Shown here: one piece after another, positions 16,825-25,582 of the stretch
How positions within the stretch are numbered: position 1 is the first letter of the stretch
How the letters are laid out: every line of letters starts with the position of its first letter
From: Muricomes sp049840515
GTDB lineage: Bacteria; Bacillota; Clostridia; Lachnospirales; Lachnospiraceae
NCBI GenBank assembly: GCA_049840515.1
Contig: JASGKW010000011.1
Coordinates: forward strand, 62,001 to 126,000
Reading direction: 5' to 3'
DNA: 64,000 bases
Position numbers and translations under genes: made by a program
The notes under the pieces: model-generated
Told to the model about the DNA's origin: nothing
What the model saw: the letters and a program-made list of their open reading frames with translations, nothing else
The model's database searches: none

Positions 16825-17391
16825 ATGAGAAGTTTTACTAAATTAGATTTGCAGTATGCACACAGGTTTTATGGGTTCCAGGGGGAAGCACAATATTTGC
16901 ACGGACACACCGGGGTACTGACACTTGAAGTTGAGTACACTGTTAATCCAGGAGTTAATATGGTATTCCCTTGTAATGAAATCCAGAAGACCGCATGGGA
17001 AGTTTTGCAGAACTTTGACCATGCTCTGGTTTTAAGGGAAGATGATCCTTTGTTACCTGCGATTCTCGATGTATATGAAAAACAAGGCATTAAGGACGGC
17101 GCACCGACCAATAAGCAAAAAGGTCCGGCTTTCAAAACGGAACTTGCAACAGCATATCCGGAATGTCGTTTGGTTGTTACAAAAGAGACAATGACCGTTG
17201 AAGGTATGATTAAGATAGTTTATGACTTACTGAAGGATAAACTGAACATAGTTAAAATCACATTTACCAGTGGAGTAAATGGCGCTACGGAGGAATATGA
17301 ACCGAAGAGTGATCTTGACCGCTGCCCATTATGCGGTATTGCGTTAGATGAAAATGGTGTATGTCCAAAATGCGGATACAGAAAGAACTAA
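16825..17391 (+). CDS. 6-pyruvoyltetrahydropterin synthase/QueD-like protein with C-terminal zinc ribbon
   Basis: A 188-residue protein starting at ATG 16825 after AAAGGAG. Residues about 3-155 match the 6-PTPS/QueD fold, with metal-binding His in YAHRFYG and LHGHTG, and a conserved late Glu near TEEYE. In QueD a catalytic Cys sits four residues before HGH (CxxxHGH); here that place is Ala (AQYLHGH), so ordinary 6-carboxytetrahydropterin synthesis is doubtful. An insertion between residues 70 and 115 and a C-terminal CPLCG...CPKCG zinc ribbon (about 170-186) are extra. A pterin-modifying or regulatory role is possible. No other queuosine or folate gene is adjacent. Confidence 0.75.
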   Translation: MRSFTKLDLQYAHRFYGFQGEAQYLHGHTGVLTLEVEYTVNPGVNMVFPCNEIQKTAWEVLQNFDHALVLREDDPLLPAILDVYEKQGIKDGAPTNKQKGPAFKTELATAYPECRLVVTKETMTVEGMIKIVYDLLKDKLNIVKITFTSGVNGATEEYEPKSDLDRCPLCGIALDENGVCPKCGYRKN

Positions 17392-17447
17392 TCTAATTTA
17401 ATATTTAAACCTTTGACTCTCTGATGAAGGTCGGGGTAAAAACAGTT

Positions 17448-17480
17448 AAGGCATAGGAACGAAAAGTTCCTATGCCTTCT
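17448..17480 (+). terminator. Terminator after QueD-like gene
   Basis: Perfect 13-bp stem AAGGCATAGGAAC/GTTCCTATGCCTT (17448-17460 and 17466-17478) with a 5-nt GAAAA loop, then CTGCTTTG. The T-tract is weak but stem and position fit. Confidence 0.6.
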
Positions 17481-17572
17481 GCTTTGTCAAAACAGTAGGA
17501 TATGGCTATCCGATTAGATGACCTGTGTGATATAATAATCAGGTAAGTTTATTAATTAGAGGTAGGTTATAC

Positions 17573-17695
17573 ATGGAAAATACACAGACAGTACTTGAAA
17601 CGAAAGCGAATCGTGACCGTGTCATTATCAGGACCAGCATGATTGAAAGCCTTACAAATGTATTGAAACTTTCATGCGAAAACTGTGAATTTTGA
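17573..17695 (+). pseudogene. Truncated cation diffusion facilitator gene (N-terminal relic)
   Basis: ATG 17573 follows a weak AGAGGTAGG. The 40 codons read MENTQTVLETKANRDRVIIR... and resemble the cytosolic start of cation diffusion facilitator transporters, where NRDxxIIRTSxIGIxxNV leads into the first membrane helix. Here the frame passes into unrelated residues (KLSCENCEF) and stops, so all membrane helices are absent. I regard it as a 5' relic left by a deletion; the similarity is from memory of the family and short, hence the moderate confidence. The phosphatase gene begins 40 nt later. Confidence 0.5.
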
Positions 17696-17735
17696 TGTGT
17701 AAATACCGATTCGGAAGATAAAGGGAGGCTTATAG

Positions 17736-18491
17736 ATGGCAGGTTTAGTAAATTTCAGAGAGCTGGGTGGCATGAAAACAGCGTATGGCACCATCAGTAA
17801 AAATAGATTGTTTCGTTCCGGGGAATTGGTGGAGATTGGACAGGAAGATATTAATAAGTTGCTTGGGGACCATCAATTGAAGATGATAGTAGATTTCAGG
17901 GATAAAAAAGAAGTCTCGTTAAAACCGGATGTCTCTATTTCTGGTGTGGAATACTGTCATATCGACATTATGAAGTCAATCAAAGAAAATACCACAAATC
18001 TGGATAATATCAGTATAGAATTAAATATTGCCAGTGCTGACCGCGGAATGCAGGATATCTATAAGGAAATCACACTGGATTCAGGTTCCCGTCAGGGATA
18101 CCATGATTTTATTATTAAGTTAAAGGGGCTTGCGCAAGGGGCTACAATTTTTCATTGCTTTGCCGGGAAGGACCGCACAGGGATTGGTGCAGCAATTGTG
18201 CTGACTATTCTCGGAGCTAACAGAGATGATATTTTTGAAGATTATCTGCAAACCAACAAATCAAGAGAAGCGGAGAATGATTTGTTATTAGGGATAATCG
18301 AGAAAGAAAAAGGACTAAACAGCGTGCAGCTGGAGGGAATGAGACGTCTGCTGTCTGTCCATGAGAGTTATCTGGAAACAATGTATCGTACAGTCGAAGA
18401 GAGTTACGGTGATTTTGAAGGATACATAAGGGAAGGGCTTAACATAACCGACAAGGATACTGAACTTTTACGGAATTTGTATCTTGAGTAG
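17736..18491 (+). CDS. Tyrosine-type protein phosphatase (Y_phosphatase3 family)
   Basis: A 251-residue cytosolic protein starting at ATG 17736 after AAGGGAGGC. The N-terminal NFRELGGMKTAYGTISKNRLFRSGEL is the signature of bacterial tyrosine/dual-specificity phosphatases of the PF13350 group. The catalytic P-loop is HCFAGKDRTG near residues 142-151, giving nucleophile Cys, with the loop Arg replaced in the usual position by the R of DRTG. Targets may be phosphotyrosine proteins or phosphoinositides; none is indicated by the neighbours. It stands alone, with a relic upstream and a cupin gene downstream. Confidence 0.85.
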   Translation: MAGLVNFRELGGMKTAYGTISKNRLFRSGELVEIGQEDINKLLGDHQLKMIVDFRDKKEVSLKPDVSISGVEYCHIDIMKSIKENTTNLDNISIELNIASADRGMQDIYKEITLDSGSRQGYHDFIIKLKGLAQGATIFHCFAGKDRTGIGAAIVLTILGANRDDIFEDYLQTNKSREAENDLLLGIIEKEKGLNSVQLEGMRRLLSVHESYLETMYRTVEESYGDFEGYIREGLNITDKDTELLRNLYLE

Positions 18492-18688
18492 GGCAGATGT
18501 ATTATATTTATAAATTCTGTGAGCCTTTCGTGTGATATGGTTAAAAGGATAGACAAAAGATTACAGTTGATGATATGATTGGTACGAAGAGGCAGATATT
18601 AAAATATTTTGCCGGAGACAAATCAGTTATTATATGCCTCATTTGGGGTATATTAAAGTTTAAGCTTAAATTAAAGGAGGATTTATCT

Positions 18689-19036
18689 ATGAACAAATTT
18701 AATTTTAATGATTATTTTCAGGAGCCGAAAGCAAAGATTGCCAAACGGATGATTTTCAAAAGCGATAATGTGATTGCTTTTGTTCTAAACATTGCAAAAG
18801 GAGAAACGCTGCCGGGCCACACACATATGGAATCAACTCTTTTACTTCAGGTTATGGAAGGAAGCGCCAAAGTTATCACGGATGGAAATGAAACTCCATT
18901 ACAGGCGGGTCAGTTAATGCAGATTGACGGACAGGAGAGCATGCAGGTTTTAAATACCGGTGAAGAGGTTCTGCGTCTTTTCGTCACAATTTCACCAATG
19001 GGAACAGAGGCATTTGCGACAGACGCAGATATTTAA
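18689..19036 (+). CDS. Small cupin-domain protein
   Basis: ATG 18689 is preferred because AAAGGAGG lies 9 nt upstream; an in-frame ATG at 18575 has no such site and would add an atypical hydrophobic stretch. The 115-residue product is a single cupin barrel: GETLPGHTHMESTLLLQVMEGSAKVITDG carries the first motif with two His and a Glu-type ligand, and the second motif is weak (GEEVLRLFVTISP lacks the usual His). Such proteins bind a metal or small ligand and their role varies widely. Monocistronic, with a terminator at 19115. Confidence 0.75.
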   Translation: MNKFNFNDYFQEPKAKIAKRMIFKSDNVIAFVLNIAKGETLPGHTHMESTLLLQVMEGSAKVITDGNETPLQAGQLMQIDGQESMQVLNTGEEVLRLFVTISPMGTEAFATDADI

Positions 19037-19114
19037 GATGATGTACTTTTTGAATGTCTGATAGAGCTGCTGTGAATTGACTGATTTTGATGCAACCCAA
19101 CAAGTTAGAATTTG

Positions 19115-19151
19115 TAGCGAAGTGGTTTTTAGACTGCTTCGCTATTTTTTT
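19115..19151 (+). terminator. Terminator after cupin gene
   Basis: TAGCGAAG (19115-19122) pairs with CTTCGCTA (19137-19144), followed by TTTTTTT. Confidence 0.8.
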
Positions 19152-19285
19152 GTAAAAGTATTTGTTTGATAAATAAATAACCAGAAGAAATGATACAGAC
19201 ATTTCAAATGTTGGGGTGGTAATATTGAAAATAATGAGGAAATAAGGTATAATTAGTCAAAATTCAAAAGGAGGAAAGTCTATAT

Positions 19286-20953
19286 ATGTATAATATTCTG
19301 ATTGGCGGTGCTGCCGGACAGGGCATTGACACTACGGTTTCAATTTTGGAGAAGTTGCTGAAGTATTCCGGCTATTATATCTATACAACCAGAGATTTCA
19401 TGTCCCGTGTGCGCGGCGGGCATAATTTTTCACTGCTTCGTTTTGGAACGGAGGAGATAACCTCGCACAGCGATGTTCTGGATGGAATTGTTGCCTTAAA
19501 TGAGGAGACCATTGATTTACACAAGGATAAGCTGACAGCCGAAGGATTTATATTGTGTGACAGCAGCTTTGCTTATCCGGATACGGATTCCAGAGTCATT
19601 AAACTTCCTATGAATAAAATGGCGAAGGAACTGGGAAATGTGAAGGCTTCCGGCAGTGTAGCCGTGGGCGCTATATTAAAGCTATTTGGAGAGCCGTTTA
19701 CATATGCAGAAAAAGTCATGGCTGGTGTCATGAAGAAAGAGATTCTTGAGGTCAATGTAAAAGCGGCTGAGGCGGGACACACAGCTGTTGAAGCGAAATT
19801 TAAACATATGGATGGCAGATACAAGGATTATATGCTTATTTCAGGCAGTCAGGCTCTGGGACTTGGCGCGGTGGCGGGAGGACTTAAGTTTTATTCCGCT
19901 TACCCCATGTCTCCATCCACGGCTGTCCTGGAATACCTGGCTTCTGTGGGGCATCAGGCGGGAGTTCTGGTGGAACAGGCAGAAGATGAGATTGCCGCAA
20001 TCAATATGGCACTGGGCGCTTCCTACGCGGGAGCAAGAGCAATGACAGGAACCAGCGGAGGCGGGTTCTGTCTGAAAGTGGAAGCAGTAGGTTTTTCCGG
20101 TATTGCGGAGATTCCGCTGGTGGTTGTGGATGTGCAGAGACCTGGTCCGGCGACCGGCCTCCCTACAAGAACAGAGCAAAGTGACTTAAAATTTGTTGTT
20201 TCTGCCTCACAGGGTGAATTTCCAAGAATGGTTATAGCTCTGAGAAATCATGAAGATGCCTTTTATCAGACATTCCGGGCATTGAATCTGGCGGAAAAAT
20301 ATCAGATTCCTGTTATACTGCTCAGCGACCAGTATCTTGGAGATGCGACAGCATGTGTGAAGCCCTTTGATACATCCGGACTGGAATTAATCAGTCATGC
20401 GAAGGAGGCGGAAGGGGAGTATCTGCGTTACAGGATAACGGAAGATGGCATCTCTCCCAGGCTTATCCCGGGACAGACCAGTCATCTTGTATCCATCGAC
20501 AGCGATGAGCATAATGAGAGAGGCTGGATAACAGAATCTGCGGAAGTAAGAAATCAAATGGTGGATAAGAGGATGAGGAAATTAAAGGGTCTCATCCAGG
20601 AACTGTCAGAGCCGGAGTTTATAGGAGAAGAACAGTGTGAAACCCTGCTTCTGGGCTGGGGTTCTACCTATGGACCAATTAAGGAAGCCATATCTTTGCT
20701 AAATAAAAATGGGGACGGAAAATATGGGGCTTTGGTCTTTGGAGATATTTATCCACTTCCTCAGGAAAAACTGGGAGTCTATGGGAAGGACAGGACTTTG
20801 ATTAATGTGGAGCAGAATGCGACAGGCCAACTGGCGTCCCTTATAAGGGAGCAGACAGGGATAGAATGCCATAGAAGTATTTTGAAATATGACGGCAGAC
20901 AGATATCCGGAGAAGAAATTGCAAAACAGGTGGTGGAAGGAGGTTCTAAGTAA
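19286..20953 (+). CDS. 2-oxoacid:ferredoxin oxidoreductase, fused gamma-alpha subunit
   Basis: A 555-residue protein from ATG 19286, preceded by AAAGGAGGAAAG. Residues about 1-180 form the gamma domain (GGAAGQGIDTTVSILEKLL, RVRGGHNFSLLRFG) and about 185-555 the pyrimidine/TPP-pyrophosphate alpha domains (GSQALGLGAVAGGLKFYSAYPMSPSTAVLEYL, TSGGGFCLKVEAVGFSGIAEIPLVVVDVQRPGPATGLPTRTEQ). With the beta subunit encoded directly after (stop and start abut) it oxidises a 2-oxoacid, such as 2-oxoglutarate or a branched-chain oxoacid, to an acyl-CoA and reduces ferredoxin. No ferredoxin-type delta subunit gene is adjacent, as in many two-subunit KorAB enzymes. Substrate cannot be set from sequence alone. 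Confidence 0.9.
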   Translation: MYNILIGGAAGQGIDTTVSILEKLLKYSGYYIYTTRDFMSRVRGGHNFSLLRFGTEEITSHSDVLDGIVALNEETIDLHKDKLTAEGFILCDSSFAYPDTDSRVIKLPMNKMAKELGNVKASGSVAVGAILKLFGEPFTYAEKVMAGVMKKEILEVNVKAAEAGHTAVEAKFKHMDGRYKDYMLISGSQALGLGAVAGGLKFYSAYPMSPSTAVLEYLASVGHQAGVLVEQAEDEIAAINMALGASYAGARAMTGTSGGGFCLKVEAVGFSGIAEIPLVVVDVQRPGPATGLPTRTEQSDLKFVVSASQGEFPRMVIALRNHEDAFYQTFRALNLAEKYQIPVILLSDQYLGDATACVKPFDTSGLELISHAKEAEGEYLRYRITEDGISPRLIPGQTSHLVSIDSDEHNERGWITESAEVRNQMVDKRMRKLKGLIQELSEPEFIGEEQCETLLLGWGSTYGPIKEAISLLNKNGDGKYGALVFGDIYPLPQEKLGVYGKDRTLINVEQNATGQLASLIREQTGIECHRSILKYDGRQISGEEIAKQVVEGGSK

Positions 20954-21799
20954 ATGGATAAATTCACAACTTATGAAACAGCCTGGTGTCCCGGGTGTGG
21001 AAATTTCTCCATATTAAACAGCTTAAAAACGGCTTTGGAGGAACTGGAGCTGGAGCCAAATAAAGTACTGATGGTGGCAGGAATCGGTCAGGCGGCGAAA
21101 ACACCTCAGTATTTAAACGCCAACAGTTTCTGCGGGCTTCACGGAAGAGCCCTTCCGGCCGCAGTTGCCGCAAAAATGGCCAATGAAGAGCTCACAGTCA
21201 TAGTGGATTCCGGGGATGGGGATTCTTACGGTGAAGGAGGCAATCACTTTATTCATAACATAAGGAGGAATGTCAATATTGCACATTTTGTCCATGACAA
21301 CCAGATATATGGTCTGACCAAGGGGCAGGCATCTCCTACAAGCGGGGAAGGTTTTGTCACAGGAGTTCAGACCGACGGCAATATAAATACACCTTTCAAT
21401 CCAGTACTCATGGCTATTGCTTCGGGAGCTGGTTTCGTTGCAAGAGGCTTCAGCGGTGATTCAAAGCAGCTTGTTAGCATTATGAAAGAGGCTATACTTT
21501 ATCCGGGATATGCCTTTGTGGATATACTGCAGCCTTGTATCAGCTTCAACAAAATCAATACTTTTGCCTATTATAAAAATATAGTGGCGCCTCTCGGGGA
21601 CGATTATAATCCGGCAGACCGGATGGAAGCCATCAGGATGTCGATGGAAGTCAGTGAGAAAATTCCTACCGGTATCCTCTACCGGGAAGAAAAAATGGAA
21701 TTTCATCGCAAGAACAGGCTTTTAAAAGACGGGATGCCGCTGATAGAACGAAAAACTGATGAGAGTGTGATTGATGACCTGATTCACAGCTTTATATGA
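20954..21799 (+). CDS. 2-oxoacid:ferredoxin oxidoreductase, beta subunit (TPP-binding)
   Basis: A 281-residue protein starting at ATG 20954, immediately after the stop of the alpha subunit gene and using the AAGGAGG inside its end. WCPGCGNFSILNSL near residues 11-24 is the cluster/cofactor motif of KorB-type subunits, and GDGDSYGEGGNHFIHNIRRN near 90-109 is the thiamine diphosphate and Mg binding motif; NNQIYGLTKGQ is represented by DNQIYGLTKGQASPT. It forms the catalytic dimer with the fused gamma-alpha chain. A GC-rich hairpin follows at 21837-21860, so the two genes form a small operon. Confidence 0.92.
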   Translation: MDKFTTYETAWCPGCGNFSILNSLKTALEELELEPNKVLMVAGIGQAAKTPQYLNANSFCGLHGRALPAAVAAKMANEELTVIVDSGDGDSYGEGGNHFIHNIRRNVNIAHFVHDNQIYGLTKGQASPTSGEGFVTGVQTDGNINTPFNPVLMAIASGAGFVARGFSGDSKQLVSIMKEAILYPGYAFVDILQPCISFNKINTFAYYKNIVAPLGDDYNPADRMEAIRMSMEVSEKIPTGILYREEKMEFHRKNRLLKDGMPLIERKTDESVIDDLIHSFI

Positions 21800-21836
21800 T
21801 TATAATTTGAGGGCAGTTACAATACAGATGGCTTAT

Positions 21837-21860
21837 AAGGGCTGGCGGATGCCGGCCCTT
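21837..21860 (+). terminator. Probable terminator after korAB-type genes
   Basis: AAGGGCTGGC (21837-21846) pairs with GCCGGCCCTT (21851-21860) around a GGAT loop, with one G-U-type pair. The following T-tract is short. Confidence 0.5.
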
Positions 21861-21976
21861 TAGTGATGTTGCTTTTGTGGAAAATAATACATCGATAAAT
21901 AAGAGTCATCATGATATAATCAGCATAACTATCTACGAAAAATTTAAGTGCCAGAAGAAATATGGCGGAGGTTCAT

Positions 21977-22792
21977 ATGAAAATTGGATTAATACAAATG
22001 CCGGTCACAAGTGAAAAAGAGAAGAATCTTTCATATGCCAGGCAGAGCATTGATGAATGCACAAGGCAGGGGGCAGATCTGGTCATACTTCCTGAAATGT
22101 TTATGTGCCCTTATACCAATGAGGCTTTTCCGGTCTATGCTGAACAGGCCGGGGAACAGACCTGGAAGATGCTGTCGGATGCGGCAAGGAACAACGGAAT
22201 AGTTCTTGTGGGCGGAAGTATGCCGGAAAGAGATGAAAACAAGATATTTAACACTTCGTTTGTATTTGACCCTGTCGGCGATGAGATAGCAAGGCACAGA
22301 AAGATTCATCTTTTTGACATTGATGTCAAAGGCGGACAGCGATTTAAAGAATCTGATGTTTTTTCTGCGGGAAACAGCATTACGGTATTTGAGGCTTTCG
22401 GCGTTAAAATAGGGCTTTGTCTCTGTTTTGACATGCGGTTCCCTGAACTTAGCAGAATTATGACATTGAAGGACGCACAGATAATCATTGCACCTGCTGC
22501 CTTTAATATGACCACAGGTCCCGCTCATTGGGAGCTTCTGTTCCGTCAGAGGGCGGTTGACAATCAGCTTTACACGATTGGTGCAGCCTCCGCCAGAGAT
22601 GAAAATGGCCCCTATATTTCATATGGAAATTCTATTGTGGCATCACCCTGGGGAGATATTATCTACCGCGCCGATGAAAAACCGGCAATCGCAGTAATTG
22701 ATATTGACCTGGAAGTCAATAAAGATATCCGGAGTCAATTGCCGCTTTTGAGTGCCAGAAGAACAGATTTGTATAAAATAGAGGAAGTATAA
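21977..22792 (+). CDS. Nitrilase-superfamily carbon-nitrogen hydrolase (omega-amidase-like)
   Basis: ATG 21977 gives MKIGLIQMPVTSEKEKN, the standard start, with GCGGAGG 7 nt upstream; the in-frame ATG at 21962 is less likely. The 271-residue protein carries the Glu-Lys-Cys triad of nitrilases: Glu in LVILPEMFMCPY (about residue 42), Lys in RHRKIHLFD (about 112) and Cys in CLCFDMRFPEL (about 148). The RFPE context is typical of omega-amidase and related amide hydrolases rather than of nitrile-cleaving enzymes. Together with the dihydropyrimidinase at 23909 it could act in breakdown of amides or ureido compounds (a beta-ureidopropionase-like step), which is inference. Confidence 0.85.
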   Translation: MKIGLIQMPVTSEKEKNLSYARQSIDECTRQGADLVILPEMFMCPYTNEAFPVYAEQAGEQTWKMLSDAARNNGIVLVGGSMPERDENKIFNTSFVFDPVGDEIARHRKIHLFDIDVKGGQRFKESDVFSAGNSITVFEAFGVKIGLCLCFDMRFPELSRIMTLKDAQIIIAPAAFNMTTGPAHWELLFRQRAVDNQLYTIGAASARDENGPYISYGNSIVASPWGDIIYRADEKPAIAVIDIDLEVNKDIRSQLPLLSARRTDLYKIEEV

Positions 22793-22902
22793 ATGAAGTT
22801 TATTCATATGCCTCCCTATTGAAAAACTCACAGTGCAGTGATAAACTTATGAAGTAACCATTGTCATAGATACAATTACAATCATTCAAAGGAATAAAAC
22901 AT

Positions 22903-23745
22903 ATGAACATCAAGATTACATCAGACAGTACTTGTGATTTATCACCGGAATTATTAGAACAATATAACATAAGTATCGCCCCTCTGCATGTAGAGAAGGG
23001 AGGGGAAAACTTTCGGGATGGGATTGATATTTTTCCGGAGGATATTTTTCGCCATGTGGATGCAGGAGGAGAGCTGTGCAAGACTTCGGCGGTCAATCCA
23101 AGTGAATACAAGGTATTTTTTGAACAGTTTGCATCTGATTATAAAGCTGTGATACATGTTACCATAGGAAGCGGGTTTTCAAGTTGTTATCAAAATGCCG
23201 GTATAGCCGCCGAGGAATTTGAGAATGTTTTTATTGTGGATTCCAAAAACTTGTCATCAGGGCAGGGACATTGTGTCATGGAAGCGGCAGTAAAGGCGGA
23301 GGAAGGCTGTGATGCAGAGAGTATATTGGAGCATTTGGGACGTATTATTCCAAAGATAAGAGCAAGCTTTTTGCTGGACCGTCTGGACTATATGGCAAAA
23401 GGCGGAAGGTGTTCTTCTGTTATGGCATTGAGCGCGAATCTGTTAAAATTAAAGCCTTGTATTGAAGTGGTTGATGGGGAGATGAGGGTGGTTAAAAAAT
23501 ACAGAGGCTCGCTTCAAAGATGTCTGGTTCAATATGTGGAGGAGCGGCTGGAGAAGACCGCACATATCCGCCCTCACCGGATTTTTGTTACTCACACAAC
23601 CATAAGTGAGGAGATATCACAGGAAGTAATTGACACCATAAAAAAGAAAAACTTTTTTGAAAAGATATATGAGACTTATGCCGGATGTACCATATCCAGC
23701 CATTGCGGGCAAAACACATTGGGGATTTTGTACATAGAGCAGTAA
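22903..23745 (+). CDS. DegV family lipid-binding protein
   Basis: A 280-residue DegV-type protein. The opening MNIKITSDSTCDLSPELLEQYNISIAPLHV, then TSAVNPSEYKVFFEQF and VTIGSGFSSCYQNA around residues 65-105, carry the Ser/Thr residues that bind the carboxylate of a fatty acid in this fold. Family members (FakB) present fatty acids to the FakA kinase; no fakA gene is nearby, so a FakB role is inferred only from the family. The ribosome binding site AAAGGAAT before ATG 22903 is modest. A clear terminator follows at 23756. Confidence 0.88.
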   Translation: MNIKITSDSTCDLSPELLEQYNISIAPLHVEKGGENFRDGIDIFPEDIFRHVDAGGELCKTSAVNPSEYKVFFEQFASDYKAVIHVTIGSGFSSCYQNAGIAAEEFENVFIVDSKNLSSGQGHCVMEAAVKAEEGCDAESILEHLGRIIPKIRASFLLDRLDYMAKGGRCSSVMALSANLLKLKPCIEVVDGEMRVVKKYRGSLQRCLVQYVEERLEKTAHIRPHRIFVTHTTISEEISQEVIDTIKKKNFFEKIYETYAGCTISSHCGQNTLGILYIEQ

Positions 23746-23755
23746 GAGTAATTTA

Positions 23756-23793
23756 AACAGTCTGAAAATGATACAGCTTCAGGCTGTTTTTGT
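23756..23793 (+). terminator. Terminator after degV gene
   Basis: AACAGTCTGA (23756-23765) pairs with TCAGGCTGTT (23779-23788) with one G-U pair, followed by TTTGTTG. Confidence 0.75.
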
Positions 23794-23908
23794 TGTTAAT
23801 AATTTTTCTCACAGGATTTATGATTCGGCTGAAAGAAAAAAATGGACAAGGACATAATACAGGGTGTACTATACAATTAGTACGATTATAAGCGCATAAG
23901 GAGGTATT

Positions 23909-25300
23909 ATGAATAAATTAATTAAAAATGGTATGATTGTTACAGATTCAGAAGTGTTTCAGGGAGATCTCCTTATAGAAGGTGAACTGGTTAAAGCAGT
24001 CGGAAAAAATCTTCCTGATGAGGGTGCCGAGGTGATTGACGCCACGGGAAAATATGTAATTCCAGGCGGTGTGGATGTTCATACTCATATGGATTTACAG
24101 GCTGGAAAATATCGCGCGGTGGACAATTTTTATGATGGAACAGTTGCGGCGGCATGCGGCGGAACAACAACAATTGTAGACCACATGGCATTTGGTCCGG
24201 TTGGGTGCAGTCTCTGGCATCAGGTGGAGGAATATCACAGACTTGCCGATGGCAAAGCTGTAGTTGATTATGGATTTCACGGTGTGATTCAGCATGTGAA
24301 TGAGTCCATTTTAAAAGAAATGGGTGAAATTGCCGAGAAAGAGGGAATCACCAGTTTCAAGATTTATACAACCTATGATTTAAAACTGAATGATGATGCA
24401 ATATACCAGGTTATGAAGCAGGCGAAAAAAGATGGAATCGTGATTGCAGTACACTGTGAGAACGATGGTGTTTTAGCTTATCTGAGAAAGAATTATGTGG
24501 AAAAAGGATATACACAGCCCAAATATCATCCGCTGAGCCGCCCGGCACGCTGTGAGGCAGAGGCAGTGGACAGACTGCTGCATATCGCGGCCCTGGCAGG
24601 AGATGCACCGCTTTATATCGTGCATTTATCCAGCAAAGAAGGTATTCTTGAGGTTATGAAAGCAGAAGCTGCCCACCAGAAGAACTTTGCAGTGGAAACC
24701 TGTACTCAGTATCTGGCTTTGACAGATGAGATGTATCAGGATGATATCGAAGGATTTAAGGCAATCCTTTCCCCGCCGCTCCGCAAGCAGGAGGATATTG
24801 ACGCTATGTGGCAGGCATTGCAGGATAATGTGCTTGATACCATTGGAACAGATCACTGCCCCTTTAATTTCACTACAAAAAAACAGGCGGGTGCCAATGA
24901 TTTTACAGCTTGCCCCAACGGTGCTCCAGGTGTGGAAGAACGCGTGCGCGTTATTTTCTCAGAGGGAGTACAAAAAGGAAGAATTACACTTCCTCAGATG
25001 GTAAAATATTTAAGTACCAACCCTTCCCGCATGTACGGCATGTATCCACAGAAAGGAACACTTTTACCAGGTTCTGATGCGGATGTGGTGATTTTAGATC
25101 CCAATAAAGAGCGCATTTTGACTCAGGATGATATGCATGGTGCTTCAGACTATACTTGTTATGAGGGAATGAAAGTAAAAGGTGATATTGATCTTGTGCT
25201 GCTGAGAGGAAATGTTATTGTCAAAGATAATGAATTCCTTGGAAAGAAAGGCGACGGAAAATATTTAAAACGCCATAAGAGCGTATTAGCGGAGGATTAA
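23909..25300 (+). CDS. hydA: Dihydropyrimidinase / D-hydantoinase
   Basis: A 463-residue cyclic amidohydrolase starting at ATG 23909 after AAGGAGG. Metal ligands are visible: VDVHTHMD (about residues 56-63), the Lys of ITSFKIYTTYD (about 150) that is carboxylated in this family, His in VHCENDG and YIVHLSSKEG, and Asp in DTIGTDHCPFN near 315. The enzyme opens dihydropyrimidine or hydantoin rings. Length is normal. It may work with the nitrilase-type hydrolase encoded upstream in pyrimidine or purine-derived ring breakdown, but no dihydropyrimidine dehydrogenase is in the window. Phenylhydantoinase and allantoinase-like activities cannot be excluded. Confidence 0.9.
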   Translation: MNKLIKNGMIVTDSEVFQGDLLIEGELVKAVGKNLPDEGAEVIDATGKYVIPGGVDVHTHMDLQAGKYRAVDNFYDGTVAAACGGTTTIVDHMAFGPVGCSLWHQVEEYHRLADGKAVVDYGFHGVIQHVNESILKEMGEIAEKEGITSFKIYTTYDLKLNDDAIYQVMKQAKKDGIVIAVHCENDGVLAYLRKNYVEKGYTQPKYHPLSRPARCEAEAVDRLLHIAALAGDAPLYIVHLSSKEGILEVMKAEAAHQKNFAVETCTQYLALTDEMYQDDIEGFKAILSPPLRKQEDIDAMWQALQDNVLDTIGTDHCPFNFTTKKQAGANDFTACPNGAPGVEERVRVIFSEGVQKGRITLPQMVKYLSTNPSRMYGMYPQKGTLLPGSDADVVILDPNKERILTQDDMHGASDYTCYEGMKVKGDIDLVLLRGNVIVKDNEFLGKKGDGKYLKRHKSVLAED

Positions 25301-25369
25301 ACCTCTGATTATTACATTTATAATACAGCGCTGGATTTACTGCAAAAGCAGCGGAGTCTGGGGTTAATC

Positions 25370-25412
25370 AAAGGTGCCGGTGTGAGTTTTCTGAAACGCC
25401 GGCACCTTTTAG
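25370..25412 (+). terminator. Terminator after hydA
   Basis: AAAGGTGCCGG (25370-25380) pairs with CCGGCACCTTT (25399-25409), 18-nt loop, followed by a short T-tract. Confidence 0.7.
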
Positions 25413-25450
25413 GGTTATGGAGAAACAGGCAGAGAAAGAGGACAAGCATT

Positions 25451-25537
25451 ATGCGACTTATTGAAATCATATTGACGGTTATTAATGTTTTGACACTGTC
25501 AATGCATATTCTGTTGCATTCTTTGATAAGGAACTGA
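25451..25537 (+). other. Tiny hydrophobic reading frame, possible gene relic
   Basis: ATG 25451 opens 28 codons (MRLIEIILTVINVLTLSM...) that look like a single membrane anchor, then a stop. No good ribosome binding site is present. It may be the start of a lost membrane-anchored enzyme or chance. Confidence 0.25.
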
Positions 25538-25582
25538 AAGGTCAGGAATCAATATTACTTGATGGAGAAGAGAGGAACTAAA

